Translations under genes and position numbers: made by a program
Shown here: positions 25,800 to 35,352 of the stretch, piece by piece
Numbering within the stretch: position 1 is the first letter of the stretch
How the letters are laid out: the number at the start of each line of letters is the position of its first letter
Notes under the pieces: model-generated
Seen by the model: the letters and a program-made list of their open reading frames with translations, nothing else
What the model was told of the DNA's origin: nothing
The model's database searches: none
From: an uncultured Methanobacterium sp.
GTDB taxonomy: Archaea; Methanobacteriota; Methanobacteria; Methanobacteriales; Methanobacteriaceae
Reading direction: 5' to 3'
Length of the DNA: 64,000 nucleotides
Assembly: GCF_963665055.1 (NCBI RefSeq)
Contig: NZ_OY762015.1
Location: forward strand, 372,001-436,000

Positions 25800-26930
25800 A
25801 TGAACAAACGTATTCTCCAATATGAAAATGATGCTCGTAGGATACTAAAAGCACTATCCTCTAAACAAGCTAAAAATGATATGCCTTATCCAAAAATGGC
25901 CTATATTTATCCCACTTACCAGTGTAGTCTACATTGTAAAAATTGCATGTACAAAGATCATATAAAAGAATGCAAGAAAAACAAGAGTTTAGATATGGAT
26001 CTGCAGTTATTTAGGACTATTTTGACAGATTTATCAAGTTTGGGTGTAATGAATGTGGAATTGTGTGGGGGTGGGGAACCACTTGAACACGGCAATATCA
26101 ATGAGATAATAGAAGTTGTTTCAGAATTTAGAAGAAATAACCGAATGGATTTCGGGATTTTAACCAATGGTCAAAGTATATCAAGATTAAATGAAAACAC
26201 CCTAAAAATAATTCTGGAATGCTTTGCTTACATCCGTTTGAGCTTCTCAGAACAATCCAGTGAAAATATTAGATTAAGGGAGGAATATTTTAATAATCTA
26301 AGCCAGCTCCTTGAATACAAAGAGAAAAATAAGAAATTAAAGGCCATAATAGGTTCTAAATTACTTCTAACTTCTAAAAATAAAGACAAATTACTGGAAA
26401 CAGTTTCTGAACTTTTAGATCTCGGTGTGGAACACCTTAAAATAAAGTCAATCCGTAGCCCGGATGATGAACCATCCTTTGAAGATTTAATTGAAGTGGA
26501 AGAAGAATTACGTTCATTAAAATCTGAAAAGTCAGCAAATGACATTTTACAAGTTGACCTGGGAAAAACTGTTTATCCTGCAGGATTTAAATGCTGGATT
26601 AACCCACTATCAGTTACAATAGATCCTTATGGGGGAATTTACATCTGCTACAATTTCCATAATGACCCTGAAAATATGATGATTGGTAAATACAATAAGA
26701 ACAACAGCCTAAGCGATTTTTGGGGTAAACTTGAACATGTTGAGAAAATCAGGAATATAAACACAGAACTGGTCTGTGAATCAGATACTTCCTGTAATTG
26801 TCGGTTTGTGGAATATCAAAACATTTTAGAAAAAATTAGTATAGAAAAAAATAATTTGAAGCATATGGGGAATGATGATTGTGATATTAGAAATTCATTA
26901 AAATTAAAAAGAATAGATCGTTTTCTTTAA
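25800..26930 (+). CDS. Radical SAM protein with SPASM-like C-terminal cysteines
   Basis: 376 residues. CSLHCKNCMY (CxxxCxxC) near residue 40 binds the SAM cluster, and NVELCGGGEPLEH is the usual GGEP motif. The C-terminal part has FKCWINP, ICYNF and CESDTSCNC, cysteines placed as in SPASM or twitch domains that hold extra iron-sulfur clusters. Such enzymes often modify peptides, but no precursor peptide gene was found nearby. It is convergent with the TIR gene, only 16 bases apart, at the left end of the accessory island. Substrate unknown. Confidence 0.8.
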   Translation: MNKRILQYENDARRILKALSSKQAKNDMPYPKMAYIYPTYQCSLHCKNCMYKDHIKECKKNKSLDMDLQLFRTILTDLSSLGVMNVELCGGGEPLEHGNINEIIEVVSEFRRNNRMDFGILTNGQSISRLNENTLKIILECFAYIRLSFSEQSSENIRLREEYFNNLSQLLEYKEKNKKLKAIIGSKLLLTSKNKDKLLETVSELLDLGVEHLKIKSIRSPDDEPSFEDLIEVEEELRSLKSEKSANDILQVDLGKTVYPAGFKCWINPLSVTIDPYGGIYICYNFHNDPENMMIGKYNKNNSLSDFWGKLEHVEKIRNINTELVCESDTSCNCRFVEYQNILEKISIEKNNLKHMGNDDCDIRNSLKLKRIDRFL

Positions 26931-26946
26931 ATTTAGAGGGTAAATA

Positions 26947-27972
26947 TTACAAATTTTTTAATATACTCTCTAGTCTATCAATTACCACTTGAACAGAAGA
27001 CATATCACTTATTTTCTGATTATTTAAAAGTTCGTTGAACCGTGCATCAAATATCTCGACTTGTTTTCGCACTGTGGGGGCATGTCTTGTGAATAATGTT
27101 TGGGAATATCCATCATCAAGTGTTGAGTGGTAGGCATCAGCAGTGAACCAGTCTCCGACTATAGTTAAATTTCTGCCATAATGTATTGTATTATCAATAA
27201 CAATCTTTAAATTAGGGTTATCAATGTTAACATTCAAGAATTCTAGCAGTTCTTCAATTCTAGCTTTTCTTGCATCTTTATTTTTAAATGTAAAATCAGG
27301 ATTAATTATCAGATAATATTCAGTTGCATCCCCATGCAATTGCAGTGTTTTTCGCTCTTTTAATAACAATTCTAATTCAGGATCACTGGGTTTTTTCATC
27401 CCAGTATATCGTTTATCCCATGCTGAATTATGAATACCTTTATTCGGAATATGGAATGAGCTTAAACCTGCGATTTGCCTTATTTCTCCAAAAAATCCCA
27501 GTTTAATGATATTACTGGCATATTCCACTAACATTCCTGTTCTTTGATAGCGGTTATCTGCACATTCATAGGTAGGATTACTTTCCTCGATTTCTAACAT
27601 TAATTTATACCTTTTGATGATCGAATTTTTCTCTTCATCACTTCCCACCCATTGAGGTGCTTGTAATTGGCTGATCATATGCCCTGGTTCAGTTTCATCA
27701 ATTGAAATAGGGAGAATTGGTATGTTCTTGGACATGGCGTACCCGATTTCTGCCTGGACCCACCCACTTTTTTCAGAGTTTTCAGATAAAATAGCAATAA
27801 AAATATCACAATGAGATATTAAAACTTCGATCTGTTTTTTAAAATCCCAACCCCCTAAAAGGTTCTTATCATAAGTTGAAGTCAAACCATTATTTTTTAG
27901 AACCTCAAGTATATTATGGACCTTTGGATCATCTTTATCCGTATGTGAATAGCTTATAAAAACTCGATGCAT
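26947..27972 (-). CDS. TIR domain protein, paralog A
   Basis: 341 residues. Residues 1-125 are a TIR domain: RVFISYSHTDKDD at the start, and SGWVQAEIGYAM with the probable catalytic Glu75. Many bacterial TIR domains cleave NAD in antiphage defence. The C-terminal 200 residues (AGLSSFHIPNKG, NLTIVGDWF, TLFTRHAPTV) form a domain shared with the protein encoded at 28973; I have no name for it. It follows the cupin gene by five bases, and both follow SemiSWEET on the same strand. Confidence 0.82.
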   Translation of the reverse strand: MHRVFISYSHTDKDDPKVHNILEVLKNNGLTSTYDKNLLGGWDFKKQIEVLISHCDIFIAILSENSEKSGWVQAEIGYAMSKNIPILPISIDETEPGHMISQLQAPQWVGSDEEKNSIIKRYKLMLEIEESNPTYECADNRYQRTGMLVEYASNIIKLGFFGEIRQIAGLSSFHIPNKGIHNSAWDKRYTGMKKPSDPELELLLKERKTLQLHGDATEYYLIINPDFTFKNKDARKARIEELLEFLNVNIDNPNLKIVIDNTIHYGRNLTIVGDWFTADAYHSTLDDGYSQTLFTRHAPTVRKQVEIFDARFNELLNNQKISDMSSVQVVIDRLESILKNL

Positions 27973-27977
27973 TCAAT

Positions 27978-28469
27978 TCACCCCTCTATATCCTTTAACT
28001 TTTTATCATCATTAACTGATGGAACCTCAATAACCATGGTCAATCCAGATAATTCCAAATGATGAGTTACTCCTGGCCCGAAAATCATAGTTCCTCCATT
28101 TTTAAGTATTTTAAATTGGGAATTGGAGTCATTTGGGGTTTGATAATGGGCGCCAATACAATGTTCTGTAAAATAGATTTCTAAATGGTTTTCATGAAAG
28201 TGAGCAGTTTGAGGTGCCTTTTCATTGGCAAAAGAAATTGAAAAAGGTCCATCAAATTTTTCTAATAATTCATTCATAAATTCTGAAGATTCAAAAACAA
28301 AATTCTGTTGATTTAAGGGAGTATGACTCCATATTTCCCCCATTAGTTCAGTTGATTCATCTTTCCAAGCCTTGGGTACAACTATTTTAACTTCACTGGT
28401 TCTGTTTTCCTCAAAGTGCAGCTTGACTTCTTCCAGGGGTATAAACAGTACGTTGCGCATGTTCATCAT
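27978..28469 (-). CDS. Cupin-fold protein
   Basis: 163 residues. The C-terminal half has the two cupin motifs: AHFHENHLEIYF with the His/Glu metal-ligand pattern, and GPGVTHHLELSG. The N-terminal half is unrecognised. It lies between SemiSWEET and the TIR gene on the same strand, so it probably shares their transcript. A role in binding a small ligand that feeds the TIR protein is possible but unproven. Confidence 0.6.
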   Translation of the reverse strand: MMNMRNVLFIPLEEVKLHFEENRTSEVKIVVPKAWKDESTELMGEIWSHTPLNQQNFVFESSEFMNELLEKFDGPFSISFANEKAPQTAHFHENHLEIYFTEHCIGAHYQTPNDSNSQFKILKNGGTMIFGPGVTHHLELSGLTMVIEVPSVNDDKKLKDIEG

Positions 28470-28523
28470 TTTTGTATCTCTACCTAAAAATAAATTAATC
28501 TTTCGAAAAAAACTGCAAGCTTA

Positions 28524-28784
28524 TTAACGATAACGGTAAATAAAAAACAAAGTAACAATTGCCAGAATAGTACCAATGGCATTGGGAGTTAAGATATACC
28601 AGTTACTGATCCCGGCCCCGTAAATAGTCCATAGTGAACAGTTCACCACCATGGCCATGTACATGACTGGTGACACTTCATCAGATTTTCCAATTTTTCT
28701 AATGCTCTTGATTTGATCTATGGGGCTTACAAACATCACTACTGCGAAGATACTAGCCAGTAGACCTATGATTTCAATCGACAT
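28524..28784 (-). CDS. SemiSWEET sugar transporter
   Basis: 86 residues with three membrane helices, the size of a bacterial SemiSWEET half-transporter that dimerises. The motif SPIDQIKSI in helix 1 and NCSLWTIYG followed by TPNAIG fit the family. It is the first gene of a minus-strand trio with the cupin and TIR genes. A sugar or nucleoside transporter in this place is unusual. Confidence 0.8.
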   Translation of the reverse strand: MSIEIIGLLASIFAVVMFVSPIDQIKSIRKIGKSDEVSPVMYMAMVVNCSLWTIYGAGISNWYILTPNAIGTILAIVTLFFIYRYR

Positions 28785-28972
28785 TTTGATAATTCTATTT
28801 TCATATACTTTTTACTATTATTTTTAACCATTACTCATTACTGATTTTTTGTAGATACTAAATTTATGATAATATTTGACAATTTTAACAATAAAATTAT
28901 ATCATTTTATGATAATAAATTGATATACAAATGGTATAATAATACAATTAAATTTCAGTAGGTGGGGTTAAA

Positions 28973-30016
28973 TTGTCTAAATATCGGGTTTTTATAAGTT
29001 TTATGCATGAAGATAAGATTAAGGTTGAAAGACTAGCTAAAATTTTGAAAGACAATGGTTTAGAGCCAATGTGGTCTAAAAATCTTCAACCATCAATACC
29101 ATTTACCAATGAAATAATGAGGTTTATTGCACATTCTCATTTTTTCATTCCATTTATTACCAAGGCTTCGATAAAACGTGGATGGGTTAACCAAGAAATA
29201 GGTTATGCAAAGGCCCTCAACATACCTATACTTCCCATATGTTTAGATTTAGATGAAACACAGATGGGAATGATTGAAGGGTTGCAGATAATTGAATGGA
29301 ATGAAAATGACGAAGTATTAAGTGAACAACTGTCTAATGACTTTTTCAAGCATTACTTTGAAAATTTGATGGACCCTATGGAAATTAAACCTCTCTTTGA
29401 GTGTGGGGCCTTATTTGGTGATAGAACCAAAATGATTGCTGATTTTTCACAGAATATTATTGGAATGGGATATACTGGTCATGTAAGACAAAAAGCCAGA
29501 TTAAGTTCTTTTCAAATTCCAGATAGGCCAACTAATCACAAGATATGGGTTGAAAGAGATGGTGAAGGAGTTCCAGATGAAAGTAGATATAGGTTACTCC
29601 GTAAAGAACGTCAATGGTTGGAAAAGCACGTTAAAGAATGTGGTTGCAGTTTAATAATAGATCCAAATGTCACTATAAAACGAAAAGGAGATGAAGTTGC
29701 TAAAATTCGAATTAATCTCCTTTTAGACTTCTTGAGAGAAGTTGATCATCCTGAAGTTAAAGTTGCCATAGCTGAAGATATGAAAGAAAACATTACTTTA
29801 GTTGGGGATTGGTTCGGTGCGTTGGCCGTGAATCTCTCCGAACGAGAAAAAGGATTTAGGCAGACTATATTCACGAGACATGCACCGACAGTCCAGAGAT
29901 TCATAAATTCTTTTGATGATGAAATTAATGACCTGCTAAAAGAACAGAAAGTATCTGCAGAAGAATCTAAAAAACATGCTATAAATCAATTAAAAGAGAT
30001 TTGTGACAAGTTATAA
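28973..30016 (+). CDS. TIR domain protein, paralog B
   Basis: 347 residues, starting at TTG behind GTAGGTGGGG. It has the same layout as paralog A: TIR at residues 1-125 (YRVFISFMHEDK, GWVNQEIGYAKA with probable catalytic Glu75), then the shared C-terminal domain (ARLSSFQIPDRP, NITLVGDWFGA, IFTRHAPTV). It is divergent from the SemiSWEET-cupin-TIR trio and followed 53 bases later by the TIR-NACHT-WD40 gene. The two paralogs are clearly diverged, so this is not a recent copy. Confidence 0.82.
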   Translation: MSKYRVFISFMHEDKIKVERLAKILKDNGLEPMWSKNLQPSIPFTNEIMRFIAHSHFFIPFITKASIKRGWVNQEIGYAKALNIPILPICLDLDETQMGMIEGLQIIEWNENDEVLSEQLSNDFFKHYFENLMDPMEIKPLFECGALFGDRTKMIADFSQNIIGMGYTGHVRQKARLSSFQIPDRPTNHKIWVERDGEGVPDESRYRLLRKERQWLEKHVKECGCSLIIDPNVTIKRKGDEVAKIRINLLLDFLREVDHPEVKVAIAEDMKENITLVGDWFGALAVNLSEREKGFRQTIFTRHAPTVQRFINSFDDEINDLLKEQKVSAEESKKHAINQLKEICDKL

Positions 30017-30069
30017 TCTTCAATATATTAATCGAGCGTTTTTATTTTGAAAATTTAGAAGGGCCAAAA

Positions 30070-33000
30070 ATGTCAGGTGAAAACATATCCAAAGCCAAAA
30101 AAGATGTTAAACCTCTTCGTATTTTTATTAGTTATGGTCACGATGAACATGCAGTTGTGGCCGAAAAACTTAAAGTTGATCTTATAAATTCAGGTCATAA
30201 TGTATGGTTTGACCGTGATAGATTAAAACCAGGTGGTGATTGGGAAAAATACATTGAAGAAGGTCTGCATTGGGTTACTGAAAATCCTGATTTCGGAAGG
30301 GTAATTTTGTTAATGACACCTCATTCAGTCCGCAGACCTGAAGGATATTGTTTAAATGAACTTCGACGTTTTTTAGATAGAAGTAATATGAATCCCATTC
30401 CTATAATGCTTGTGTGGTGTGAACCTCCTTTATCTATATGTCGTTTGCAATGGTTAGATATGCAGAAATGTATTCCTTTAGGAGAAAGTAAATCAGAATA
30501 TCAAGAAAAATTTGATGAACTTTTAGAATCGCTTCAAGAAAGTAAAGTTAAATATGGGCCTTACAATAGTTTAAAAAAGATTCTACGTCCTTTGGAGTTT
30601 GATGCGGATATTTTAGATCATCTTGAACGTTTCACGGGTAGGGAATGGCTTTTTGATATTATTGACTCATGGGTGAAAAAGCCTAATCAGTCCCGAATTT
30701 TTCTTTTAACAGGTGATCCGGGTGTTGGTAAATCTGCAATAGCAGCTTGGCTATGTGAAAATCGTAATATAGCTGCTTTTCATCTATGTCATTATGGGAG
30801 CAGTGAGAAATCAGATCCTCGTCGACTTGTATTGTCCCTTGCTTACCAGTTATCCACACAAATCATGGATTATGAAGAACGTCTCAAATCTATGAATATC
30901 CAAGAATTAATTGGTGATGCTAATGCAAATGCCTTATTTGATTCATTAATAGTTCAACCTTTGAGAAAGATACCAAAACCAGAAACAAATGTGGTTATTT
31001 TAATTGATGCTCTGGATGAGGCCAGTGAAAAGAAAAAAAATGTTTTAGCCCACTTTTTAGCATCATCTTTCAAGAAAACACCAGAATGGTTGAGGTTAAT
31101 CATAACAACTAGAGAAGAACCTGAAGTAATTGCGCCTTTACAAAGCCTTGAACCATTTATTCTCGAAACAGAATCAGAAGAAAATTTAAGTGATGTTATA
31201 AAATTTATTGAAAAAGAAGTTGCTAATTATGCTATAGATGGGAAGATCGATCTAATAGACCAAAATGAGATTTTAAGAAAAAGCGAAGGAAATTTTTTAT
31301 ATTTGGAATGGCTTCGTAGAGAATTAGCGGAGAATAGACTATCATTCAATAGGATTGAAGAATTTCCTCAAGGTTTGGGAGAGATTTATACACAATTTTT
31401 TCAACGTAAATTTCCTGATATTGATGTTTATGATCAGGATTTTGCACCTGCTTTAGAGTTAATTTTAGCATCTCAGGAACCTTTAAAATTAATGACTATT
31501 AGTTCTTATTTCAATTGGGGAGACAGAAAGTTAAGTAAATTCCAACAAGAGTTATCCTCTTTATTCCCCTCATATGATGATGGTAGTGCACCACCCAATG
31601 TATCTAATCTGGATAAATGGAAACATCTAAAAATTCAACCTTTTCATCGTTCACTTGTGGACTGGTTAACAAATCCGGATAGATCTTTTGATTACTTTTT
31701 AAGCCTACAGGACGGATATAAAACATTAACAGAACATGGTTGGCAGGAATATATCAACGGCACCCATAAAATGTCAATGCATATGTTGAAATATTTGCCT
31801 TACTATTTAATTCAGACCGAAATGTGGGAAGAGTTAGAAACAATTCTCACAGATTTAATCTTCATTGAAACCAAGTGTGCTCAAAAAATGGTTTATAATC
31901 TTACAAAGGATTATAATCAAACACTTGATTTTTTACCTGATGCAAAAATTGAAAAACAGCAAAAATTGGATTATGATAGTTATATTAATGTTTATATACA
32001 AAACTTAATTGCATTTGCTGATGGAAAAATTGAAAAACTAGATATTCTCCATTCTATTAAACCAATATCCGCCAATGAGATTGAATCTGGTTTGAAAACT
32101 TCAGAACATTCAGATCGTCTCTTTAAAATATTAGCATTTCAAAATTTCCTAAACTTCAACAGTAATAATTTATTAAAATACTCACATATTCCTGGTTTTT
32201 GTCTCCAAGAAGCTTATAATTTTTCAAAGACAGGGCCGGTAGCAGAAGCTGTTTCTGATATCTTAGCTGATAGAAATGAAAATTTTCTTTTAATAAAACA
32301 TTCATCTCAAATTCCACCATACATTCCACATTTTAATCCGATCAAAACTTTGGAGCATCATACCAATTTCTTAAAGGCTGTTGCTATTACTCCCGATGGG
32401 AAATTTGCTGTTTCTGGAGGTTGGGATAAAAATATTTGTCTTTGGAATTTAGTAACAGGAGAATGTTTAGAAACATTAAAGGGTCATGATGATTGGATCA
32501 GTTGTGTTGATATAACTCCTGATGGGAAATTTGCTGTTTCTGGAGGTTGGGATAAAGTTATTCTCATGTGGGATCTACAAACTGGAAAATGCTTAAATAT
32601 TTTGAAGGGCCATCAAAAACGAGTTAATGATGTAAAAATTACTCCAAATGGTCAAAAAGTAGTTTCTGTGAGTTATGATCGAACTATTCGCATTTGGAAC
32701 TCTAAAACCAGTGAATGTGTAAAAATTGTCAGGGGTCATGAAGCTGCAGTTAATTCTGTTAGTATAACTCCGGATGGGAAATTTGCACTTACAGGAAGTG
32801 ATGATAAAACTTTAATGATATGGAATATTGAAAAAGGTGAATGTGTAAAAATTGTTAGGGGTCATGAAGCTGCAGTTAATTCTGTTAGTATAACCCCTGA
32901 TTGTACTAAATTTATTTCAGGAGATAGGAAAAATAAATTATATTTATGGGATTTAAATGCAGATAAACCACTGAAGATCATGGAAGGCCATAGTGGCTAT

Positions 33001-34242
33001 ATTGCAAGTGTTTCCATAACTGCTGATGGTAAATTAGGTATCTCTGCAAGCGCTGACAATTCATTAAAATTATGGGATTTAGAAAATGGAAAAATATTTA
33101 AAACGTTAATAAGTCATGTTAAAAATGTTAATAGTGTAAGTATAACTCCAGATGGGCTTTTAGCTGTAACAGGGAGTGATGATAGAACATTAAAACTGTG
33201 GAATCTAAAAGTTGGAGAATCAATAGAACCCCTTAGAATTCGTACAAAAGATGTTTATAGTCTTGATATAACACCTGATGGGGATTTAGCTGCCACTGAA
33301 ACTGGTAGTTGGAATAACACGATTAAATTGTGGGATTTGGAAGCAGGAAAATGTTTGAATACGTTAAAAGGTCACTCTGACTTTGTGACAAGTGTAAAAA
33401 TAACTTATGACAAATCTAGGGTAGTTTCGGGTAGTTTTGATAATACTCTGCGCATATGGGACTTCAAAACAGGTGAATGCTTGAAACTACTTGGATTTAA
33501 AACCCCAAAAATTTACACACTTGTTCTAACTAATGATGATAAAATTGCTATTTCTGGAAATATGGATAGATCATTAAGTGTATGGGATCTAACAAAAGGC
33601 GAATTGATAAATACTCTTAAGCACCATAATGGTGGTGTTTATGCAGTTGCTGTTGTCCCAAATGGGGAATATGTTGTATCTGGAAGTTCAGATATGAATA
33701 TAAAAATATGGGACTTTAAAAAGGGGAAATGTGTAAATACATTGGAGGGACACTCAGATACTATATCTGATATAAAGATTACTCCTGATGGTCAAAATAT
33801 TGTTTCTGGGAGTGATGATCGTACTTTGAGGATTTGGGATATTGGGACTGGAAAATGTTTAAAAATACTTAAAGGGCATACTGATAGTGTAAACAATGTA
33901 AAAATTACTCCTGATGGTCAAAATATTGTTTCTGGGAGTGATGATCGTACTTTGAGGATTTGGGATATTGGGACTGGAAAATGCTTAAAAATACTTAAAG
34001 GGCACTCAGATACAATTAATTCCATCAATATGGATTTTAATGGGAAATTTACTATCTCAGGGAGTGATGATGGTACTATAAGAGTGTGGGATATTAAAAC
34101 AGGGCTTTGTTTGGCCGTTTATCAGTTTAAAGGAAAAATAAAGTTATTATCTGATATAGGTAATAATGGTAATTTTATCATGGTATCAAATGAATTTGGT
34201 CTCCCCCTCATAATGAAAGCAGCTAAATTTGGTAGTCTGTAG
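30070..34242 (+). CDS. TIR-NACHT-WD40 protein (NLR-like)
   Basis: 1390 residues. A TIR domain at about 15-165 (RIFISYGHDEH, GYCLNELRRF with probable catalytic Glu) is followed by a STAND/NACHT NTPase. The NTPase has Walker A GDPGVGKS near 215, Walker B ILIDALDEAS near 315, and RLIITTREEP. A helical linker runs to about 750, then about 14 WD40 units fill 765-1390, enough for two propellers. This is the architecture of animal and plant NLR-type sensors: WD40 binds a trigger, NACHT oligomerises, TIR acts. Several WD40 units are almost identical at DNA level. It probably forms a cluster with the TIR gene upstream. Confidence 0.9.
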   Translation: MSGENISKAKKDVKPLRIFISYGHDEHAVVAEKLKVDLINSGHNVWFDRDRLKPGGDWEKYIEEGLHWVTENPDFGRVILLMTPHSVRRPEGYCLNELRRFLDRSNMNPIPIMLVWCEPPLSICRLQWLDMQKCIPLGESKSEYQEKFDELLESLQESKVKYGPYNSLKKILRPLEFDADILDHLERFTGREWLFDIIDSWVKKPNQSRIFLLTGDPGVGKSAIAAWLCENRNIAAFHLCHYGSSEKSDPRRLVLSLAYQLSTQIMDYEERLKSMNIQELIGDANANALFDSLIVQPLRKIPKPETNVVILIDALDEASEKKKNVLAHFLASSFKKTPEWLRLIITTREEPEVIAPLQSLEPFILETESEENLSDVIKFIEKEVANYAIDGKIDLIDQNEILRKSEGNFLYLEWLRRELAENRLSFNRIEEFPQGLGEIYTQFFQRKFPDIDVYDQDFAPALELILASQEPLKLMTISSYFNWGDRKLSKFQQELSSLFPSYDDGSAPPNVSNLDKWKHLKIQPFHRSLVDWLTNPDRSFDYFLSLQDGYKTLTEHGWQEYINGTHKMSMHMLKYLPYYLIQTEMWEELETILTDLIFIETKCAQKMVYNLTKDYNQTLDFLPDAKIEKQQKLDYDSYINVYIQNLIAFADGKIEKLDILHSIKPISANEIESGLKTSEHSDRLFKILAFQNFLNFNSNNLLKYSHIPGFCLQEAYNFSKTGPVAEAVSDILADRNENFLLIKHSSQIPPYIPHFNPIKTLEHHTNFLKAVAITPDGKFAVSGGWDKNICLWNLVTGECLETLKGHDDWISCVDITPDGKFAVSGGWDKVILMWDLQTGKCLNILKGHQKRVNDVKITPNGQKVVSVSYDRTIRIWNSKTSECVKIVRGHEAAVNSVSITPDGKFALTGSDDKTLMIWNIEKGECVKIVRGHEAAVNSVSITPDCTKFISGDRKNKLYLWDLNADKPLKIMEGHSGYIASVSITADGKLGISASADNSLKLWDLENGKIFKTLISHVKNVNSVSITPDGLLAVTGSDDRTLKLWNLKVGESIEPLRIRTKDVYSLDITPDGDLAATETGSWNNTIKLWDLEAGKCLNTLKGHSDFVTSVKITYDKSRVVSGSFDNTLRIWDFKTGECLKLLGFKTPKIYTLVLTNDDKIAISGNMDRSLSVWDLTKGELINTLKHHNGGVYAVAVVPNGEYVVSGSSDMNIKIWDFKKGKCVNTLEGHSDTISDIKITPDGQNIVSGSDDRTLRIWDIGTGKCLKILKGHTDSVNNVKITPDGQNIVSGSDDRTLRIWDIGTGKCLKILKGHSDTINSINMDFNGKFTISGSDDGTIRVWDIKTGLCLAVYQFKGKIKLLSDIGNNGNFIMVSNEFGLPLIMKAAKFGSL
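33778..34029 (+). repeat. 126-bp near-identical WD40 coding repeats
   Basis: Two adjacent 42-codon units, from 33778 and 33904, differ by only a few bases, including silent ones. Other near-identical stretches occur at 32390/32516 and 32725/32851, all 126 bases apart. Confidence 0.85.
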
Positions 34243-34542
34243 TTTAAATCAAATGATCCCTAAAAATCAAAAAAACATTTATGGATGAAAATTATAACTT
34301 CTTCACATTCATAGAACACACCTAAGCTTGATTTTTTTTAATTTGAGGTAGGGTAACCTATATTATTTTAAATGAAACTTGAAACTAAAATTACATTCCT
34401 AGTTCTGAATTCAAACATTAACTTTTTTATTGGATTATCCCACTTTTGGGTTCTAGAAAATGAATTCCCATAAAACCCTAAGTTATATTGTCTCTTTTTT
34501 TGGAGACTAACTTTGTAATATAATCGATTAGGGGTGTTTTAA
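34243..34542. other. AT-rich spacer
   Basis: No gene seen. It should hold the promoter of the MoxR operon; TAATATAATC near 34517 is a TATA candidate. Confidence 0.45.
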
Positions 34543-35352
34543 TTGGATTCAATGAAAAAAGTTATTAATGGAATTGAAATCAGTCTGCGTGAAGCCGATG
34601 TGACCCAATATAAGTGGATTGGCCGTGATGAGGAGATGAGATTTTTAATGGCATCATGGTTACAGATAGATAAAGATGACCTGCCAATGACCCCGGTTTT
34701 GGTGGGTGACCCTGGAAATGGTAAAACCACCCTGGCCTGTGCCAGTGCCCAGGAATTTGACCAACCAGTCTACCTCATGAACTGCACCTCAGACATGCGC
34801 CCTGAAGATCTGATCATAACCCCTGTGATTTACAGTGGCAACCAGATCAGATACCGGGGCAGCCCCCTGGTATCTGCAGTCATCAATGGAGGAGTTTGTG
34901 TTCTGGATGAGGCCAACAGAATGAATGAAAAGTGCTGGGCCAGTCTAGCTCCACTTTTAGATGATCGTAGGTATGTGGAATCAGTGATTGCTGGTGTGAA
35001 AATCAAAGCCCACCCTGATTTCCGCTTCGTGGCCACAATGAACGATGATCCCTCCACATACACTATCCCAGGATACATTGAATCTCGGTTAAAACCAGTA
35101 ATAGGTGTGGAACCTCCTAGCGGGGAGGTTTTACGGGCCATTGTTAAGGCCAATGTACCTTACGCCTCTGAAGATCTCATTTACTCCATAATCCAGCACA
35201 TGTTAAAGGATCAGGATGCATTCTTCTCCCGGTCATTCTCCATAAGAGATGCCATTGAAGTAACCCGTTACGCTGTAAGACTTTCCAGGGAGGGTGAAGA
35301 CTACCAGAAATCCTTCGATTACATCTTGAATACAGGGAGTGAATCATTATGA
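34543..35352 (+). CDS. MoxR-like AAA+ ATPase
   Basis: 269 residues. Walker A GDPGNGKTTLA near residue 51, Walker B VCVLDEANRM near 122, and sensor 1 FVATMNDDP near 165 are intact. The order and spacing fit the MoxR/RavA group, chaperone-like ATPases that remodel partner proteins, usually encoded beside a substrate or VWA protein. The start is TTG at 34543 behind AGGGGTG; ATG at 34552 is an alternative. It overlaps the next gene by four bases (ATGA). Confidence 0.85.
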   Translation: MDSMKKVINGIEISLREADVTQYKWIGRDEEMRFLMASWLQIDKDDLPMTPVLVGDPGNGKTTLACASAQEFDQPVYLMNCTSDMRPEDLIITPVIYSGNQIRYRGSPLVSAVINGGVCVLDEANRMNEKCWASLAPLLDDRRYVESVIAGVKIKAHPDFRFVATMNDDPSTYTIPGYIESRLKPVIGVEPPSGEVLRAIVKANVPYASEDLIYSIIQHMLKDQDAFFSRSFSIRDAIEVTRYAVRLSREGEDYQKSFDYILNTGSESL

